Notes: generated from the sequence alone by a model not told the origin. DNA of 64,000 bases from Sva-07 sp963828415 (GCA_963828415.1 CAWHEI010000012.1:682001-746000); one strand, 5' to 3'. Positions 24,740-33,575 are shown, numbered from the stretch's first letter. Numbers and translations are program-made.

Positions 24740-25495
24740 ATGAAGTCGACGTTTGCACGCACGGTGTTCTCGATCTGGAGCTGGTTCGTGCTCGGGGTGG
24801 TGATCATCGTGTGGACGCCGATGGTCGCCATCGTCCGACTGGTCACCATGCCGTTCGACAAGGGCGCCTATGCGGCCGGCTACCTGTTCCGCAAACTCAC
24901 CGTCGTCCACGAACGCCTCACCCCGCTGTGGAAGTTCCGCACGTCGGGCACGTTGCCCGACGACATGCGCCGCCCCTATGTCGTCGTGTCGAACCACGAG
25001 AGTTTCGTCGACATCCTGCTGATCTCGCATCTGCCCACCGAGATGAAGTGGATGTCGAAGATCGAGATCCTGCGCATCCCGCTCGTGGGCTGGATGATGA
25101 AGCTCGCACGCGACATCCCGCTCGAGCGCGGCGACGCCGAGTCGACCGCCAAGGCGCTGGCCGCATCGAGCGAACGCCTGAACTCGAAGGTGTCCGTGAT
25201 GATCTTCCCGGAGGGGACCCGATCGAAGACCGGTGAACTGCGCGAGTTCAAGTCCGGTGCGTTCCGGCTCGCAATTGAACACCAGGTGCCGATCCTGCCG
25301 CTGGCCGTGTACGGCACCCGAGATGCGCTGCGCAAGCACGATTGGCGACTCGGGTATGCCGAGGCCGAAGTCCGCGTCCTCGACCCGATCAGCACCGACG
25401 GTCTCACGATGGACGACATGCCCGCCCTGCGAACGCAGGTGCGCGACCTGATCAGTGCCGCTCGCGACGACTTGCGTCGCGAGTTCGGCGAGTGA
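24740..25495 (+). CDS. Lysophospholipid (1-acylglycerol-3-phosphate) acyltransferase, PlsC-like
   Basis: Membrane-associated acyltransferase, transferring acyl groups to lysophosphatidate or a related lipid. An N-terminal hydrophobic helix is followed by the catalytic NHESFVD (NHx4D) near residue 85 and the substrate-phosphate motif FPEGTRSKTGELREFKSGAF near residue 158. The start is taken as ATG 24740 (MKSTFARTV); ten extra in-frame codons reach 24710 but do not look like part of the protein. The length of 251 residues is standard. It is followed by an MFS gene with a 20-bp gap. Confidence 0.87.
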   Translation: MKSTFARTVFSIWSWFVLGVVIIVWTPMVAIVRLVTMPFDKGAYAAGYLFRKLTVVHERLTPLWKFRTSGTLPDDMRRPYVVVSNHESFVDILLISHLPTEMKWMSKIEILRIPLVGWMMKLARDIPLERGDAESTAKALAASSERLNSKVSVMIFPEGTRSKTGELREFKSGAFRLAIEHQVPILPLAVYGTRDALRKHDWRLGYAEAEVRVLDPISTDGLTMDDMPALRTQVRDLISAARDDLRREFGE

Positions 25496-25515
25496 CGATC
25501 GGGTAACACTCGGGC

Positions 25516-26694
25516 GTGGCATTCCAGGTACCGGTCCGAGTCCTCGCGGCGGCGCGCCCGTCGGTGCCTGCCGCGTTGTTGGTGGCAATCGCCTCGAGCA
25601 CGGCCGTGTTCACCGCGACACCGTTCCTGCTGCCGGCGGTGTCCAACGAGTTCGACGTTGCGGTCAGCACCGCCGGATGGATGTCAACGGCGCAGCTCGC
25701 CGGCTTCGTGCTGGCATCATGGGTCGGCGGTCGATTTCTCCGCCCGGTGCGGTCGATATTCGTGATCGGCACACTCATCGGCGTCATCGCCAACCTCGGC
25801 TCGGCGGCCGCACCGACCTTCGAGATGCTGGCGTTCATGCGGTTCGGCAGCGGCCTGTCGCTCGGGTTCGCGGCGTGGATCGCGTGGCAGGCAGCGTTCG
25901 GCGACAGCGAGAAGACCGGTGACGTCGCCGTCGTCGGCCCCCTCGTCGGCGTGGTGATGTCGCCATTGATCGCCGTGATCCTGGAATCGGTCGGCCTGAG
26001 CTGGTTGTTCGTCCTGCTCGCCGTGATCACGGCGACACCGCTGATCTGGTTCCGCCAGGTTCCGCGCACCGATCGGCTCCGCCCGCACCGCACCCGACAC
26101 ACGCCGACACGCGCCGCACGTGCGATCCTGCTCGCGCTGGGCACGATCACGTTGGGTGGCTCATCGGTGTTCGTGTACAGCGCGGCGATCGGCAAGGACC
26201 TCGACGGGCTGTCGCCACTCACCGTCTCGTTGCTCTTCAGCGGCAACGCCCTCGCCGGGATCCCCTCGGCGCGCTGGACCGGTCGCCGCGGGCCGGCAGG
26301 TGTGTGGTTCCTCGCGACCGCCATGTGCGCGCTCGCGATCGCCGCCTCGCGCAGCGGGCTGATCTTCGGCGCTGCGATCATCGGCTGGGGCTTCGTGTTC
26401 TTCATGGGTGTCCCCGCAGCGTTCAACCTCCTCGCGGAACGTTCGAACTTCCCCGAGGAACGAGCGGGCGATGCACAAGCGGTGATGGCCCTCGGTCGGG
26501 TCTTCGGGCCGATCATGGGTGGCACGCTCATCGCGGCCGGTTCGGCGGTCACGCTCGGATTCGTCGCCGCCGGCGTGATGGCGGCGGGCTCGTTCCTGCT
26601 GCTCTACGTCGATCGGAAACGGTTCGTGGTGGTGCGCCAGTACGGCGCCTGGGCGAACGCGCGGGCGTCAGTCGACACGACGCAACACGCGTAG
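25516..26694 (+). CDS. MFS-family transporter
   Basis: Integral membrane protein of 392 residues with about twelve hydrophobic segments, GTG start. A conserved loop-type motif WVGGRFLRPVRSI follows the second helix, and the central charged loop RQVPRTDRLRPHRTRHTP separates two six-helix halves. The second half has GNALAGIPSARWTGRRGPAG in the analogous position. Substrate unknown; a drug/sugar efflux type is plausible. The C-terminus is convergent with and overlaps the end of the methyltransferase gene on the other strand (stop 26668) by about 27 bp. Confidence 0.8.
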   Translation: MAFQVPVRVLAAARPSVPAALLVAIASSTAVFTATPFLLPAVSNEFDVAVSTAGWMSTAQLAGFVLASWVGGRFLRPVRSIFVIGTLIGVIANLGSAAAPTFEMLAFMRFGSGLSLGFAAWIAWQAAFGDSEKTGDVAVVGPLVGVVMSPLIAVILESVGLSWLFVLLAVITATPLIWFRQVPRTDRLRPHRTRHTPTRAARAILLALGTITLGGSSVFVYSAAIGKDLDGLSPLTVSLLFSGNALAGIPSARWTGRRGPAGVWFLATAMCALAIAASRSGLIFGAAIIGWGFVFFMGVPAAFNLLAERSNFPEERAGDAQAVMALGRVFGPIMGGTLIAAGSAVTLGFVAAGVMAAGSFLLLYVDRKRFVVVRQYGAWANARASVDTTQHA

Positions 26695-27300
26695 CGAACC
26701 GGTCGCCGACACCAACTGGAACCGACCCGACTCGAGCGCCGGCCGGAAGATCTGCTCGTAGGGCGGACGCCCACCGTCCGCGGGATCGGGGAACACGTCG
26801 TGGATCGCGAGCGTGCCACCGACGGCAACGTGCTGGGTCCACCCCTCGTAGTCGAGCCGTGCGGGTTCCTCGCCGTGGCCGCCATCGATGAAGAGGAACG
26901 ACAGCGGCGTGGTCCACGTGGCAGCGACCGCCGGCGACTTGCCGACGACAGCGAACACCGAGTCCTCGAGCCCCGCGTCGTGGATCGCCGCCCGGAAGAA
27001 CGGCAGGGTGTCCATCTTGCCGATCCGTGCGTCGACGACCTCGATGTCGTGGTGATCCCACCCCGCCTGGTTCTCCTCCGACCCCCGGTGATGATCGATC
27101 GCGAAGAGCACCACGCCGCAGCGTTCGGCGGCGTCGCCGAGCCAGATCGTCGAGCGGCCGCAGTACGAGCCGACCTCGAGCATCGGCGCGCCAGGCACTG
27201 CCTTGCTCGCAGCGACAGCCGCATCCCACAGCGCGTCGCCTTCGTCGGCGGGCATGAACCCCTTGGTCGCGAGCGCCAGTTCTCGACGCCCGGGTGTCAC
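26668..27300 (-). CDS. Class I SAM-dependent methyltransferase (O-methyltransferase/CmcI-like)
   Basis: The protein of 210 residues starts at GTG 27300, overlapping the TGA of the nitroreductase gene (GTGA). Motif I is MLEVGSYCGRSTIWLGDAAE (residues ~40-59), followed by acidic FAIDHHRGSEENQAGWDHHD. LSFLFIDGGHGEEPARLDYEGW resembles the metal-binding Asp/His region of family 3 and cephalosporin-type methyltransferases. VAVGGTLAIHDVFPDPADGGRPPYEQIF follows. The substrate is unknown. Co-translation with a nitroreductase suggests a shared small-molecule pathway (inference). Confidence 0.8.
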   Translation of the reverse strand: MTPGRRELALATKGFMPADEGDALWDAAVAASKAVPGAPMLEVGSYCGRSTIWLGDAAERCGVVLFAIDHHRGSEENQAGWDHHDIEVVDARIGKMDTLPFFRAAIHDAGLEDSVFAVVGKSPAVAATWTTPLSFLFIDGGHGEEPARLDYEGWTQHVAVGGTLAIHDVFPDPADGGRPPYEQIFRPALESGRFQLVSATGSLRVLRRVD

Positions 27301-27950
27301 CAGGTGTCCCAGTGGATGATCGTGTCGGGATCGGGTCGCATCGCCGGCTTGAAATCGGTGCCGACGGTGTAGGCGAGCGGTGTGAGGCATGCTTGCTGGA
27401 TGTCGTCGTACGGGATGCCGACGATGTCGGCGACCTCCTTCTCCATCATCAGTGAGATCGTCGTCCACGCGGTGCCGAGCCCGCGGGCGCGCGCTGCCAG
27501 CATGAAGCTCCACATGCCGGGCAGGATGTTGCCCATCGACGACGCCGACATCATTGCCGGCGCACCGTCGACACGGCCGGCGGTGCAGCCCAGCACGAGG
27601 GCGGGCGCTTCGGCCATGTGCTCGGACAGATACGTCGCGGAATCGACGACTCGATCCTGCTGGGCCTGCTCCGATTCGCCGTCCTTCTTGATCGCTCCAG
27701 CGAAGAACGGCATCGAGCTGTAGATCGCCCAGCACTGTTTGTAGATCTCGCCGATGGCGTGGCGCTTGTCGGCGTCTTTGACCACGACGAACTGCATGGT
27801 CATCAGGTTCGACCCCGACGGCGCCTGCATCGCAGTGGCGACACACTCGCGGATCACGTCGTCCTCGACCGGTCGTGAGAAGTCGAGTCGCTTGCGAACG
27901 GCACGCGTCGTGGTGAGTACTTCGTCGGCGGAGATGTCGAGCAACGTCAT
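27297..27950 (-). CDS. Nitroreductase-family FMN oxidoreductase
   Basis: FMN-dependent NAD(P)H oxidoreductase of 217 residues. RAVRKRLDFSRPV near residue 17 supplies the phosphate-binding Arg/Lys cluster; MQAPSGSNLMTMQFVVV binds FMN. ARGLGTAWTTISL near residue 150 is the second FMN-binding segment. The start ATG 27950 sits 24 bp from the divergent TesB gene start at 27975. Nitroreductase relatives include enzymes for flavin, cobalamin-ligand and nitroaromatic chemistry; which applies is not evident. Confidence 0.87.
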   Translation of the reverse strand: MTLLDISADEVLTTTRAVRKRLDFSRPVEDDVIRECVATAMQAPSGSNLMTMQFVVVKDADKRHAIGEIYKQCWAIYSSMPFFAGAIKKDGESEQAQQDRVVDSATYLSEHMAEAPALVLGCTAGRVDGAPAMMSASSMGNILPGMWSFMLAARARGLGTAWTTISLMMEKEVADIVGIPYDDIQQACLTPLAYTVGTDFKPAMRPDPDTIIHWDTW

Positions 27951-27974
27951 GCGACGACTGTACGACGTGCCAAC

Positions 27975-28859
27975 ATGGCGCCTGTCATGGAGAGCACCGC
28001 CCCCAACCAGTCGGCCCTGGACGACCTCGTCCGACTGCTCGATCTCGAAGCGATCGAGGTCAACCTCTTCCGCGGGAACTCCCCCGACGAGAACCGCCAA
28101 CGCGTCTTCGGCGGCCAGGTTGCCGGCCAAGCGCTCGTCGCAGCAGCCCGCACGATCGACGAACGCGGCCGCCTCGTGCACTCCCTGCACGCGTACTTCC
28201 TGCGCCCGGGTGACCCGACGGTGCCGATCCTGTACGAGGTCGACCGCATCCGCGACGGTCGCAGCTTCTCCACGCGACGGGTGGTGGCGATCCAGCACGG
28301 TCGAGCGATCTTCAACCTCCAGGCGAGCTTCCACGACGACGAACCCGGCCCCGACCACCAGCTCGCGATGCCTGAAGGAATGGGCGATCCGCTCGATCTG
28401 GCGGACTTCCACACCCGGATGGCCCCGTACGCCGACCAGATCGGCGACTGGTATCACCGGCCCCGGCCGATCGACCTGCGCTACGTCGACGGCGATCCGA
28501 CGAGCCGACGAGGCCAGTCGACGACGAAACAGCACGTGTGGTTACGCGCCGACGGCGTGCTGCCCGACGATCCCGTGCTGCACGCCTGCGTCGTCACCTA
28601 CGCGAGCGACATGACCCTGCTCGACACGACGTTGCTGCCGTTCGGCCTCGACTGGGACACACCCGGCATGCAAATGGCGAGCGTCGACCATGCCATGTGG
28701 TTCCATCGACCGTTCCGAGCCGACGACTGGTTGCTGTACGCGCAGTCCGCGGTGTCGACGTCGTCAGCGCGAGGAATGGCCCAGGGATCGATCTTCACCA
28801 GCGACGGGCGGCTCGCGGTCAGCGTGGTCCAAGAAGGACTCACTCGCCTGACGAGCTGA
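27975..28859 (+). CDS. tesB: Acyl-CoA thioesterase II
   Basis: Double hot-dog thioesterase hydrolysing medium- and long-chain acyl-CoA. N-terminal domain: RVFGGQVAGQALVAAARTID and LVHSLHAYFLRPGDPTVPILYEVDRIRDGRSFSTRRV, the TesB signature. C-terminal domain: CVVTYASDMTLLDT with the catalytic Asp, and MASVDHAMWFHRPFRADDWLLYAQ. A second ATG four codons in (MESTAP) may be the real start. The length of 294 residues is normal. It runs divergently from the nitroreductase gene. Confidence 0.92.
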   Translation: MAPVMESTAPNQSALDDLVRLLDLEAIEVNLFRGNSPDENRQRVFGGQVAGQALVAAARTIDERGRLVHSLHAYFLRPGDPTVPILYEVDRIRDGRSFSTRRVVAIQHGRAIFNLQASFHDDEPGPDHQLAMPEGMGDPLDLADFHTRMAPYADQIGDWYHRPRPIDLRYVDGDPTSRRGQSTTKQHVWLRADGVLPDDPVLHACVVTYASDMTLLDTTLLPFGLDWDTPGMQMASVDHAMWFHRPFRADDWLLYAQSAVSTSSARGMAQGSIFTSDGRLAVSVVQEGLTRLTS

Positions 28860-28887
28860 TGGCCGGCGATCGCGAGAGAATCGGGGG

Positions 28888-30180
28888 ATGAAACGAATCC
28901 CGCTCGCCATCGCCGCCGCCACTGCTCTGATCCTCGTGGCGTGCGGATCCGATGGCGGCGGAGACTCGTTCGGGAGCGGCCAACCCGCTCCGACCGACTC
29001 GACAGCTCCGACGACGACTCCGGCGGAGGTCGAGCCGACCACGGCCCCGAGCACCGAACCGAGTGCTCCTGCATCGTCAGCGCCATCAGCGAGCACGACC
29101 ACCGCGCCGACCGGGCCGTTGCCCGAGCCGGCGATCGGGCTGTTCGAGATCGGAAACTTCGATCAGCCCGTCGAGGTCGCCGCCCGGCCGGGCTTCGGAG
29201 ACGTGTATGTCGTGGAACAACCCGGGCGCGTGGTTGCCGTGTCCGACCTGTCGACCGACATCGTGCTCGACATGACCGACCTCACCGACGCGAACGGCGA
29301 ACGGGGCCTGCTGGGCTTGGCGTTCCACCCCACCGCCGAACTCGCATACGTGAACTTCACCGACGCCAACGGTGACACCGTGATCGCAGAGTTCACGATC
29401 GACCCGTCGAGCGGCCTCTTCGATCGAGACACCTACCGAGAAGTGCTCAGCATCGATCAGCCCTACAGCAACCACAACGGCGGTCAGCTCGCCTTCGGCC
29501 CCGACCAGTTGCTGTACATCGGCGTGGGCGATGGCGGCTCGGGCGGCGACCCCGAGCGTCACGCTCTCGATCTGTCGAGCCGCCTCGGCAAGATCCTGCG
29601 AATCGACCCGCTCGCCGACGGCGACGAGCCGTTCACCGTCCCCGCCGACAATCCGTTCGTTGGCGATGAGGCGGCCGACCCGGCGATCTGGGCGTACGGA
29701 CTGCGCAATCCGTGGCGGTTCTCGTTCGATCCCGAGACCGGCGACCTCTGGATCGGTGATGTCGGCCAGGGCGATTTCGAGGAGATCAATCATGCGATCG
29801 CGGTCGACCGCGCCGATGCCGCCCGCGGTGCCAACTTCGGCTGGAGCGCCTTCGAAGGGTTCGAGCGCTTCAACGACGATCAACCCGTCGACGGTGCGCT
29901 GGCGCCGCTGTTCGTCTACGACCACGCCGACGGACGGTGCTCGGTGACCGGCGGTTCCGTTGCCCGCGGCGATGCCGTGCCAGACCTCGCCGGCTGGTAT
30001 CTCTTCGGCGACTACTGCACCGGCCAGATCTGGGCGCTCGATCCCACCGCGCCACCGACCGAGCCCCGCGTCGTCGAGATCGCCGACCTGAACGGCCTCG
30101 CTGCCATCTCCCAGGGCCCCGAACGCGACCTGTTCGCCGTCTCGAATGGTGGCACGGTCTCCCGAATCATCGCCGGCTGA
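28888..30180 (+). CDS. Lipoprotein with a glucose/sorbosone dehydrogenase-like beta-propeller
   Basis: Exported lipoprotein: signal ending LILVACGSD (Cys19), then a Thr/Pro/Ser-rich linker of ~55 residues, then a six-bladed propeller related to soluble PQQ glucose dehydrogenase and Hip-type proteins. Visible family motifs include VYVVEQPGRVVAV, GLLGLAFHP, SNHNGGQLAFGPDQLLYIGVGDGGSGGDP, GLRNPWRFSFDPETGDLWIGDVGQ and a C-terminal GWYLFGDYCTGQIWAL. The calcium/PQQ sites of this fold are plausible, but the cofactor is not proven. 28 bp separate it from tesB, so it could be co-transcribed. Palindrome locus 3 begins 18 bp after its stop. Confidence 0.82.
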   Translation: MKRIPLAIAAATALILVACGSDGGGDSFGSGQPAPTDSTAPTTTPAEVEPTTAPSTEPSAPASSAPSASTTTAPTGPLPEPAIGLFEIGNFDQPVEVAARPGFGDVYVVEQPGRVVAVSDLSTDIVLDMTDLTDANGERGLLGLAFHPTAELAYVNFTDANGDTVIAEFTIDPSSGLFDRDTYREVLSIDQPYSNHNGGQLAFGPDQLLYIGVGDGGSGGDPERHALDLSSRLGKILRIDPLADGDEPFTVPADNPFVGDEAADPAIWAYGLRNPWRFSFDPETGDLWIGDVGQGDFEEINHAIAVDRADAARGANFGWSAFEGFERFNDDQPVDGALAPLFVYDHADGRCSVTGGSVARGDAVPDLAGWYLFGDYCTGQIWALDPTAPPTEPRVVEIADLNGLAAISQGPERDLFAVSNGGTVSRIIAG

Positions 30181-30197
30181 CACCCGAGCACCTCCCG

Positions 30198-30298
30198 CGA
30201 TGAGCGAAACCGCCGTATCCGGTCGGTTCGCTCATCGCAGGCCGAGATACCACCGTACCGATGAGCGAAACCGCCGTATCCGGTCGGTTCGCTCATCG
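30198..30298. repeat. Paired-palindrome locus 3 (two identical 40-bp copies, 61-bp period)
   Basis: Copies at 30198-30237 and 30259-30298 are identical over all 40 bp and share the next seven bases on the right (CAGGCCG). The spacer is 30238-30258. The outer and inner arms pair well, so each copy can form a 14-bp stem. The locus fills the gap between convergent genes, ending at 30180 and 30314. Confidence 0.92.
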
Positions 30299-30313
30299 CA
30301 GGCCGGGGTCGGG

Positions 30314-31087
30314 TCACAGGAAGCTGAGCAGGTCGGCGAACACCTCCTCGGCGTCGACGTCGAAACCTCGCCGGTCGAACCAGCCGCAGACGTTGAGCAC
30401 GTCGCGGTGCAGGAAGTCGAGGCCCTGCAGGTTCGCGGCGATGTCGATCGACTGTGGGAAGTCGATGAACCACAGCCGCTCCTCCCACCACAGCAGGTTG
30501 TACGCCGACAGGTCGCCGTGGGCGATCCCCGCAGCGGTGATCGAGCGCAGGCCGACGAGCAGTTGCTCGAAGGCGCTGGCGAGTTGCGGCAAGGTGAGGC
30601 GGGCCGCCGACAGCTGCGGCGCCGCCATCTCCCAGCTGCCGACGTATTCGAGGTCGAAGACGTCGTCGGCGAAGCCGATCGGATACGGCACGGACACACC
30701 CGCGTGCCAGAGCTTCGACATCACGTCGTGCTCGGTGTCGGTCCAGCGATCTTGCAGCAGCTTCTTGCCGTAGGTCGACATCCGCTCGATCGCCCGCCGG
30801 TCGCGGGACTTGCGGAACTGTCGCCCTTCTCGGTACTGGACGTCGTGGCGGAAGGCGGACGATCGCTGGACGCCCATCGCCTCGAGCTGGCCCTTCTGGG
30901 TGACGTGGCGTGGCAGGTAACGCTTGCGGGCGATGAGGCACGAGCGGCCGTCGTCGCCGATGCGTTCGACGAGGTTGACCTGGGCCTCCTTCCCGCTCTT
31001 GACGACGCCGTGGTCGACGTCGGTGTACGGCTCGGCGACGAGCCAGGCTGGTTGACGAAAGGGTTGATCGGACAGGAATTCGGACAC
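30314..31087 (-). CDS. RIO1-family atypical serine kinase
   Basis: RIO-type kinase/ATPase of 257 residues with a GTG start (VSEFLSDQP); GAGGTG lies just upstream as ribosome site. The nucleotide loop is GVVKSGKEAQVNLVE near residue 30, with catalytic-loop HGDLSAYNLLWW (about residue 183) and metal-binding IDFPQSIDI in place of the DFG-type Asp. Bacterial RIO proteins are thought to act around ribosome maturation or translation, but their substrates are little known. A tiny open frame with a strong Shine-Dalgarno lies about 110 bases upstream. Confidence 0.85.
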   Translation of the reverse strand: MSEFLSDQPFRQPAWLVAEPYTDVDHGVVKSGKEAQVNLVERIGDDGRSCLIARKRYLPRHVTQKGQLEAMGVQRSSAFRHDVQYREGRQFRKSRDRRAIERMSTYGKKLLQDRWTDTEHDVMSKLWHAGVSVPYPIGFADDVFDLEYVGSWEMAAPQLSAARLTLPQLASAFEQLLVGLRSITAAGIAHGDLSAYNLLWWEERLWFIDFPQSIDIAANLQGLDFLHRDVLNVCGWFDRRGFDVDAEEVFADLLSFL

Positions 31088-31194
31088 GGATGCACCTCGG
31101 GCGCGGGAGAACGACGACAGTTGACGAAGTTCGGTCGCGCCGCTCAGTGCAACACGAGGAGAAGCGAGGTGAGCGCAGGCTCAGGTCGGCTGGT

Positions 31195-31239
31195 TCAGCA
31201 CGACGCGCGACCGAAGGTGGAAGCAGCAACGACAGTCAT
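31195..31239 (-). CDS. Possible 14-residue leader peptide upstream of the RIO kinase gene
   Basis: A perfect AGGAGG (minus strand, 31252-31247) stands seven bases before an ATG at 31239 that opens MTVVAASTFGRASC and stops at 31195. An earlier ATG at 31245 is too close to the ribosome site. The gap 31088-31334 holds no other gene, and the RIO kinase begins 108 bases further down. The strength of the ribosome site against the very short frame suggests a leader peptide or small protein. Nothing else supports it. Confidence 0.3.
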   Translation of the reverse strand: MTVVAASTFGRASC

Positions 31240-31334
31240 GTGCATTCCTCCTCTCGATCGACGGACAGGATCAACGTAGCGCATGCAGCGCGCCGTGTCG
31301 CACGAGTTTCGCAACGCGTCCACGTCGTGGACGG

Positions 31335-32288
31335 CTACCAGGTCTCGCCGTGGTCGGGAAGGGTGTCGGGGGTGCCGACGATCAACGGATCGGGCGGTAC
31401 GACGACGTCGAGGTTCTTGCCCTCGTACGGCAGCGTGTTCAACACGTGACGCATCGCATTGATCCGGCCACGCTTCTTGTCGTTGCTGCGCACGATGTTC
31501 CACGGCGCTCGCTCGGTGGACGTGCGCTCGAACATGGTGAGCTTCGCCTGTGTGTAGTCGTCCCACCGATCGAGCGAGGCGATGTCGGTCGGGCTGAGCT
31601 TCCACTGCCGGACCGGGTCGATCCGGCGGATCGTGAACCGGGCGATCTGCTCACGTCGCGACACGGAGAACCACAGCTTGATCAACGTCGTGCCGGAATT
31701 CATGATCATGTCCTCGAACTGCGGCACCGTGCGCAGGAACTCCTCGTACTCGTCGGCAGTGCAGTAGCCCATCACTCGCTCGACGCCGGCGCGGTTGTAC
31801 CACGATCGGTCGAAGAACCGCATCTCGCCGCGGGTCGGCAGGTGGCGGACGTAGCGCTGGAAGAACCACTCGCCCTGTTCTCGCTGCGAGGGCACGCTGA
31901 GCGCCACCACTTCGGCGCCACGCGGGTCGAGGTGCTCGAGGAAGCGCTTGATCGTGCCGCCCTTGCCCGCCGCGTCGCGACCCTCGAACACCATCACGAG
32001 CTTGTGACCGGTCGACTTGATCCAGTCCTGCGCCTTGAGCAGTTCGACCTGGAGATCGCGCTTCAACGACTCGTACTCGGAACGCGACATGCGTTCGGTG
32101 TACGGATAGCTCTCCTGCCAGGTGTTGACCGGCAGACCGTCGGGCCCGAGCAGGATCGGGTCGTCGACCTGGTCGAAGGTGCCCTCGACCGTGAACCCGC
32201 GCGCGGCGATCTCCTCGGCGGTCATCGAACGGAACTGCTCGATCAGGCTGTCGATGTCGGTGACCTGTCGACCGGTGGTCTCGCTCAC
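31335..32288 (-). CDS. ppk2: Polyphosphate kinase 2 family protein
   Basis: Uses polyphosphate to phosphorylate nucleoside mono- or diphosphates (or the reverse). Walker A FEGRDAAGKGGTIKRF is near residue 100, Walker B/lid RFFDRSWYNRAGVERVMGY near 155. Later PPK2 blocks are FSVSRREQIARFTIRRIDPVRQWKLSP and NDKKRGRINAMRHVL. The start is taken as GTG 32288 (VSETTGRQV) because GGAGAG lies six bases upstream. The alternative ATG at 32315 overlaps the end of mreB and lacks such a site. 317 residues. It complements PPK1 encoded at 45 kb. Confidence 0.92.
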   Translation of the reverse strand: MSETTGRQVTDIDSLIEQFRSMTAEEIAARGFTVEGTFDQVDDPILLGPDGLPVNTWQESYPYTERMSRSEYESLKRDLQVELLKAQDWIKSTGHKLVMVFEGRDAAGKGGTIKRFLEHLDPRGAEVVALSVPSQREQGEWFFQRYVRHLPTRGEMRFFDRSWYNRAGVERVMGYCTADEYEEFLRTVPQFEDMIMNSGTTLIKLWFSVSRREQIARFTIRRIDPVRQWKLSPTDIASLDRWDDYTQAKLTMFERTSTERAPWNIVRSNDKKRGRINAMRHVLNTLPYEGKNLDVVVPPDPLIVGTPDTLPDHGETW

Positions 32289-32301
32289 GTCGTCTCTCCG
32301 T

Positions 32302-33306
32302 TCAGCGACGGGCACCCATGAACATGCCCTTCAGGGCCTCATAGTGCTCGATGACGTGCCCGGCGCCCAAGACGACCGCCTCGAGCGGCACATTGGACAT
32401 CTTCACGGGGACCTCGGTCTCACGCTCGATGCGTTCGGCCAGACCGCGCAACAGTCCACCGCCGCCGACGAGGTACATCCCACGAACCAGGAAGTCCTGC
32501 GACAACTCCGGCGGGGCCTTCGAGAGACAGCGGATCACCGACGCGACGATCGACGACACGACATCTTCGATCGCGTAGCGAACCTCTTCGGGCGTCAGCA
32601 GCACGGTCTTCGGCAACCCGGTCATGAGGTCGCGGCCACGCACCTCGGCCTGGTGCTCGTCGGGTGTCGGATCGGCGGACCCGATGGCGACCTTGATCTC
32701 CTCGGCCGTGCGCTCGCCGATCGCGATGCCGTGCTCGCGCCGCACATAGTTCTGAATCGCAGCATCGATGTCGAACGAGCCGACTCGAACCGCTTCGAGC
32801 GCAACGATGCCGCCGAGGCTGATCACGGCGGTCTCGCTCGTGCCGCCACCGATGTCGATCACCATGTTGCCGACCGGTTCGTCGATCGGCAGGTCGGCGC
32901 CGATCGCGGCAGCCATCGGCTGTTCGATCAGGTTCGCGTCGGCAGCGCCGGCTCGGCGGGCGGCGTCGGTGACCGCCCGTCGCTCGACCTCGGTGATCGC
33001 CGACGGCACACAGATGACAACCTTCGGTCGGGTGAAGCGGCTGACACCGACGCGCTGCAGGAGCAGACGGATCATCCGCTCGGTGATCTCGAAATCGGTG
33101 ATCGCGCCACCGCGCAACGGACGCACGGCCACGATGTAGCCCGGAGTGCGACCGATCATCTGCCACGCCTCGCGGCCCGTTGCGAGTACCTCGCCGGTCT
33201 GGCGATTGAGGGCGATCACCGACGGCTCGTTGAGCACGATGCCTCGGCCCTTCATGTAGACGAGCGTGTTCGCCGTGCCGAGGTCGATGGCGAGGTCACG
33301 CGCCAT
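32302..33306 (-). CDS. mreB: Rod shape-determining actin homologue MreB
   Basis: Cytoplasmic actin-like filament protein that guides peptidoglycan synthesis at the lateral wall. Phosphate 1 loop DLGTANTLVY at residues 6-15; MVIDIGGGTSETAVISLGG is phosphate loop 2; GMYLVGGGGLLRGL binds adenosine. The length of 334 residues is typical. It is not followed by mreC/mreD in this window; instead ppk2 lies 13 bp downstream. A lone mreB away from mreCD is known in several actinobacterial lineages and may have a special role. Confidence 0.94.
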   Translation of the reverse strand: MARDLAIDLGTANTLVYMKGRGIVLNEPSVIALNRQTGEVLATGREAWQMIGRTPGYIVAVRPLRGGAITDFEITERMIRLLLQRVGVSRFTRPKVVICVPSAITEVERRAVTDAARRAGAADANLIEQPMAAAIGADLPIDEPVGNMVIDIGGGTSETAVISLGGIVALEAVRVGSFDIDAAIQNYVRREHGIAIGERTAEEIKVAIGSADPTPDEHQAEVRGRDLMTGLPKTVLLTPEEVRYAIEDVVSSIVASVIRCLSKAPPELSQDFLVRGMYLVGGGGLLRGLAERIERETEVPVKMSNVPLEAVVLGAGHVIEHYEALKGMFMGARR

Positions 33307-33359
33307 GCGCGCTCACCTGGGCTCGCCGAAGGCGGTATGCCGCGCCGGGCGCGGTGACG

Positions 33360-33575
33360 TCACGTGTCATCGCCACCATCATCGCTGCTCGCGGCACGCT
33401 CGGACGGTTTCATCCGACCCGACGTCTGGCGCCGAGCCTCCGGCGACAACGCGTCGATCTGGCGGCGGAACGACGCAATGTCGTCCGGCGGTTGTCGGCT
33501 GCGCCCCGCGGCTGTCGCAACGAACGCGACCACGACGGCAAGCACGACGAAGCCGATGATGACGGCAACGGTCAT
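33360..33575 (-). CDS. Small single-pass membrane protein
   Basis: A 71-residue protein with an N-terminal membrane helix (VAVIIGFVVLAVVVAFVATA) and a charged, probably cytoplasmic, tail (RQPPDDIASFRRQIDALSPEARRQTSGRMK). The ATG overlaps the moaE stop (ATGA), so it is translated with moaE. No family recognised. Gene order moaE - membrane protein - mreB on one strand may be an operon; 53 bp separate it from mreB. Confidence 0.65.
   Translation of the reverse strand: MTVAVIIGFVVLAVVVAFVATAAGRSRQPPDDIASFRRQIDALSPEARRQTSGRMKPSERAASSDDGGDDT

Noticed and set aside
27297..28535. Longer form of the nitroreductase starting at 28535
   Set aside because: The added part is antisense to tesB; the nitroreductase fold starts at MTLLDISAD (27950).
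33340..33365. GTGACGTCAC palindrome before mreB as an operator
   Set aside because: Short palindrome that overlaps the end of the small membrane protein gene and has no second site; too common at this GC content to call.
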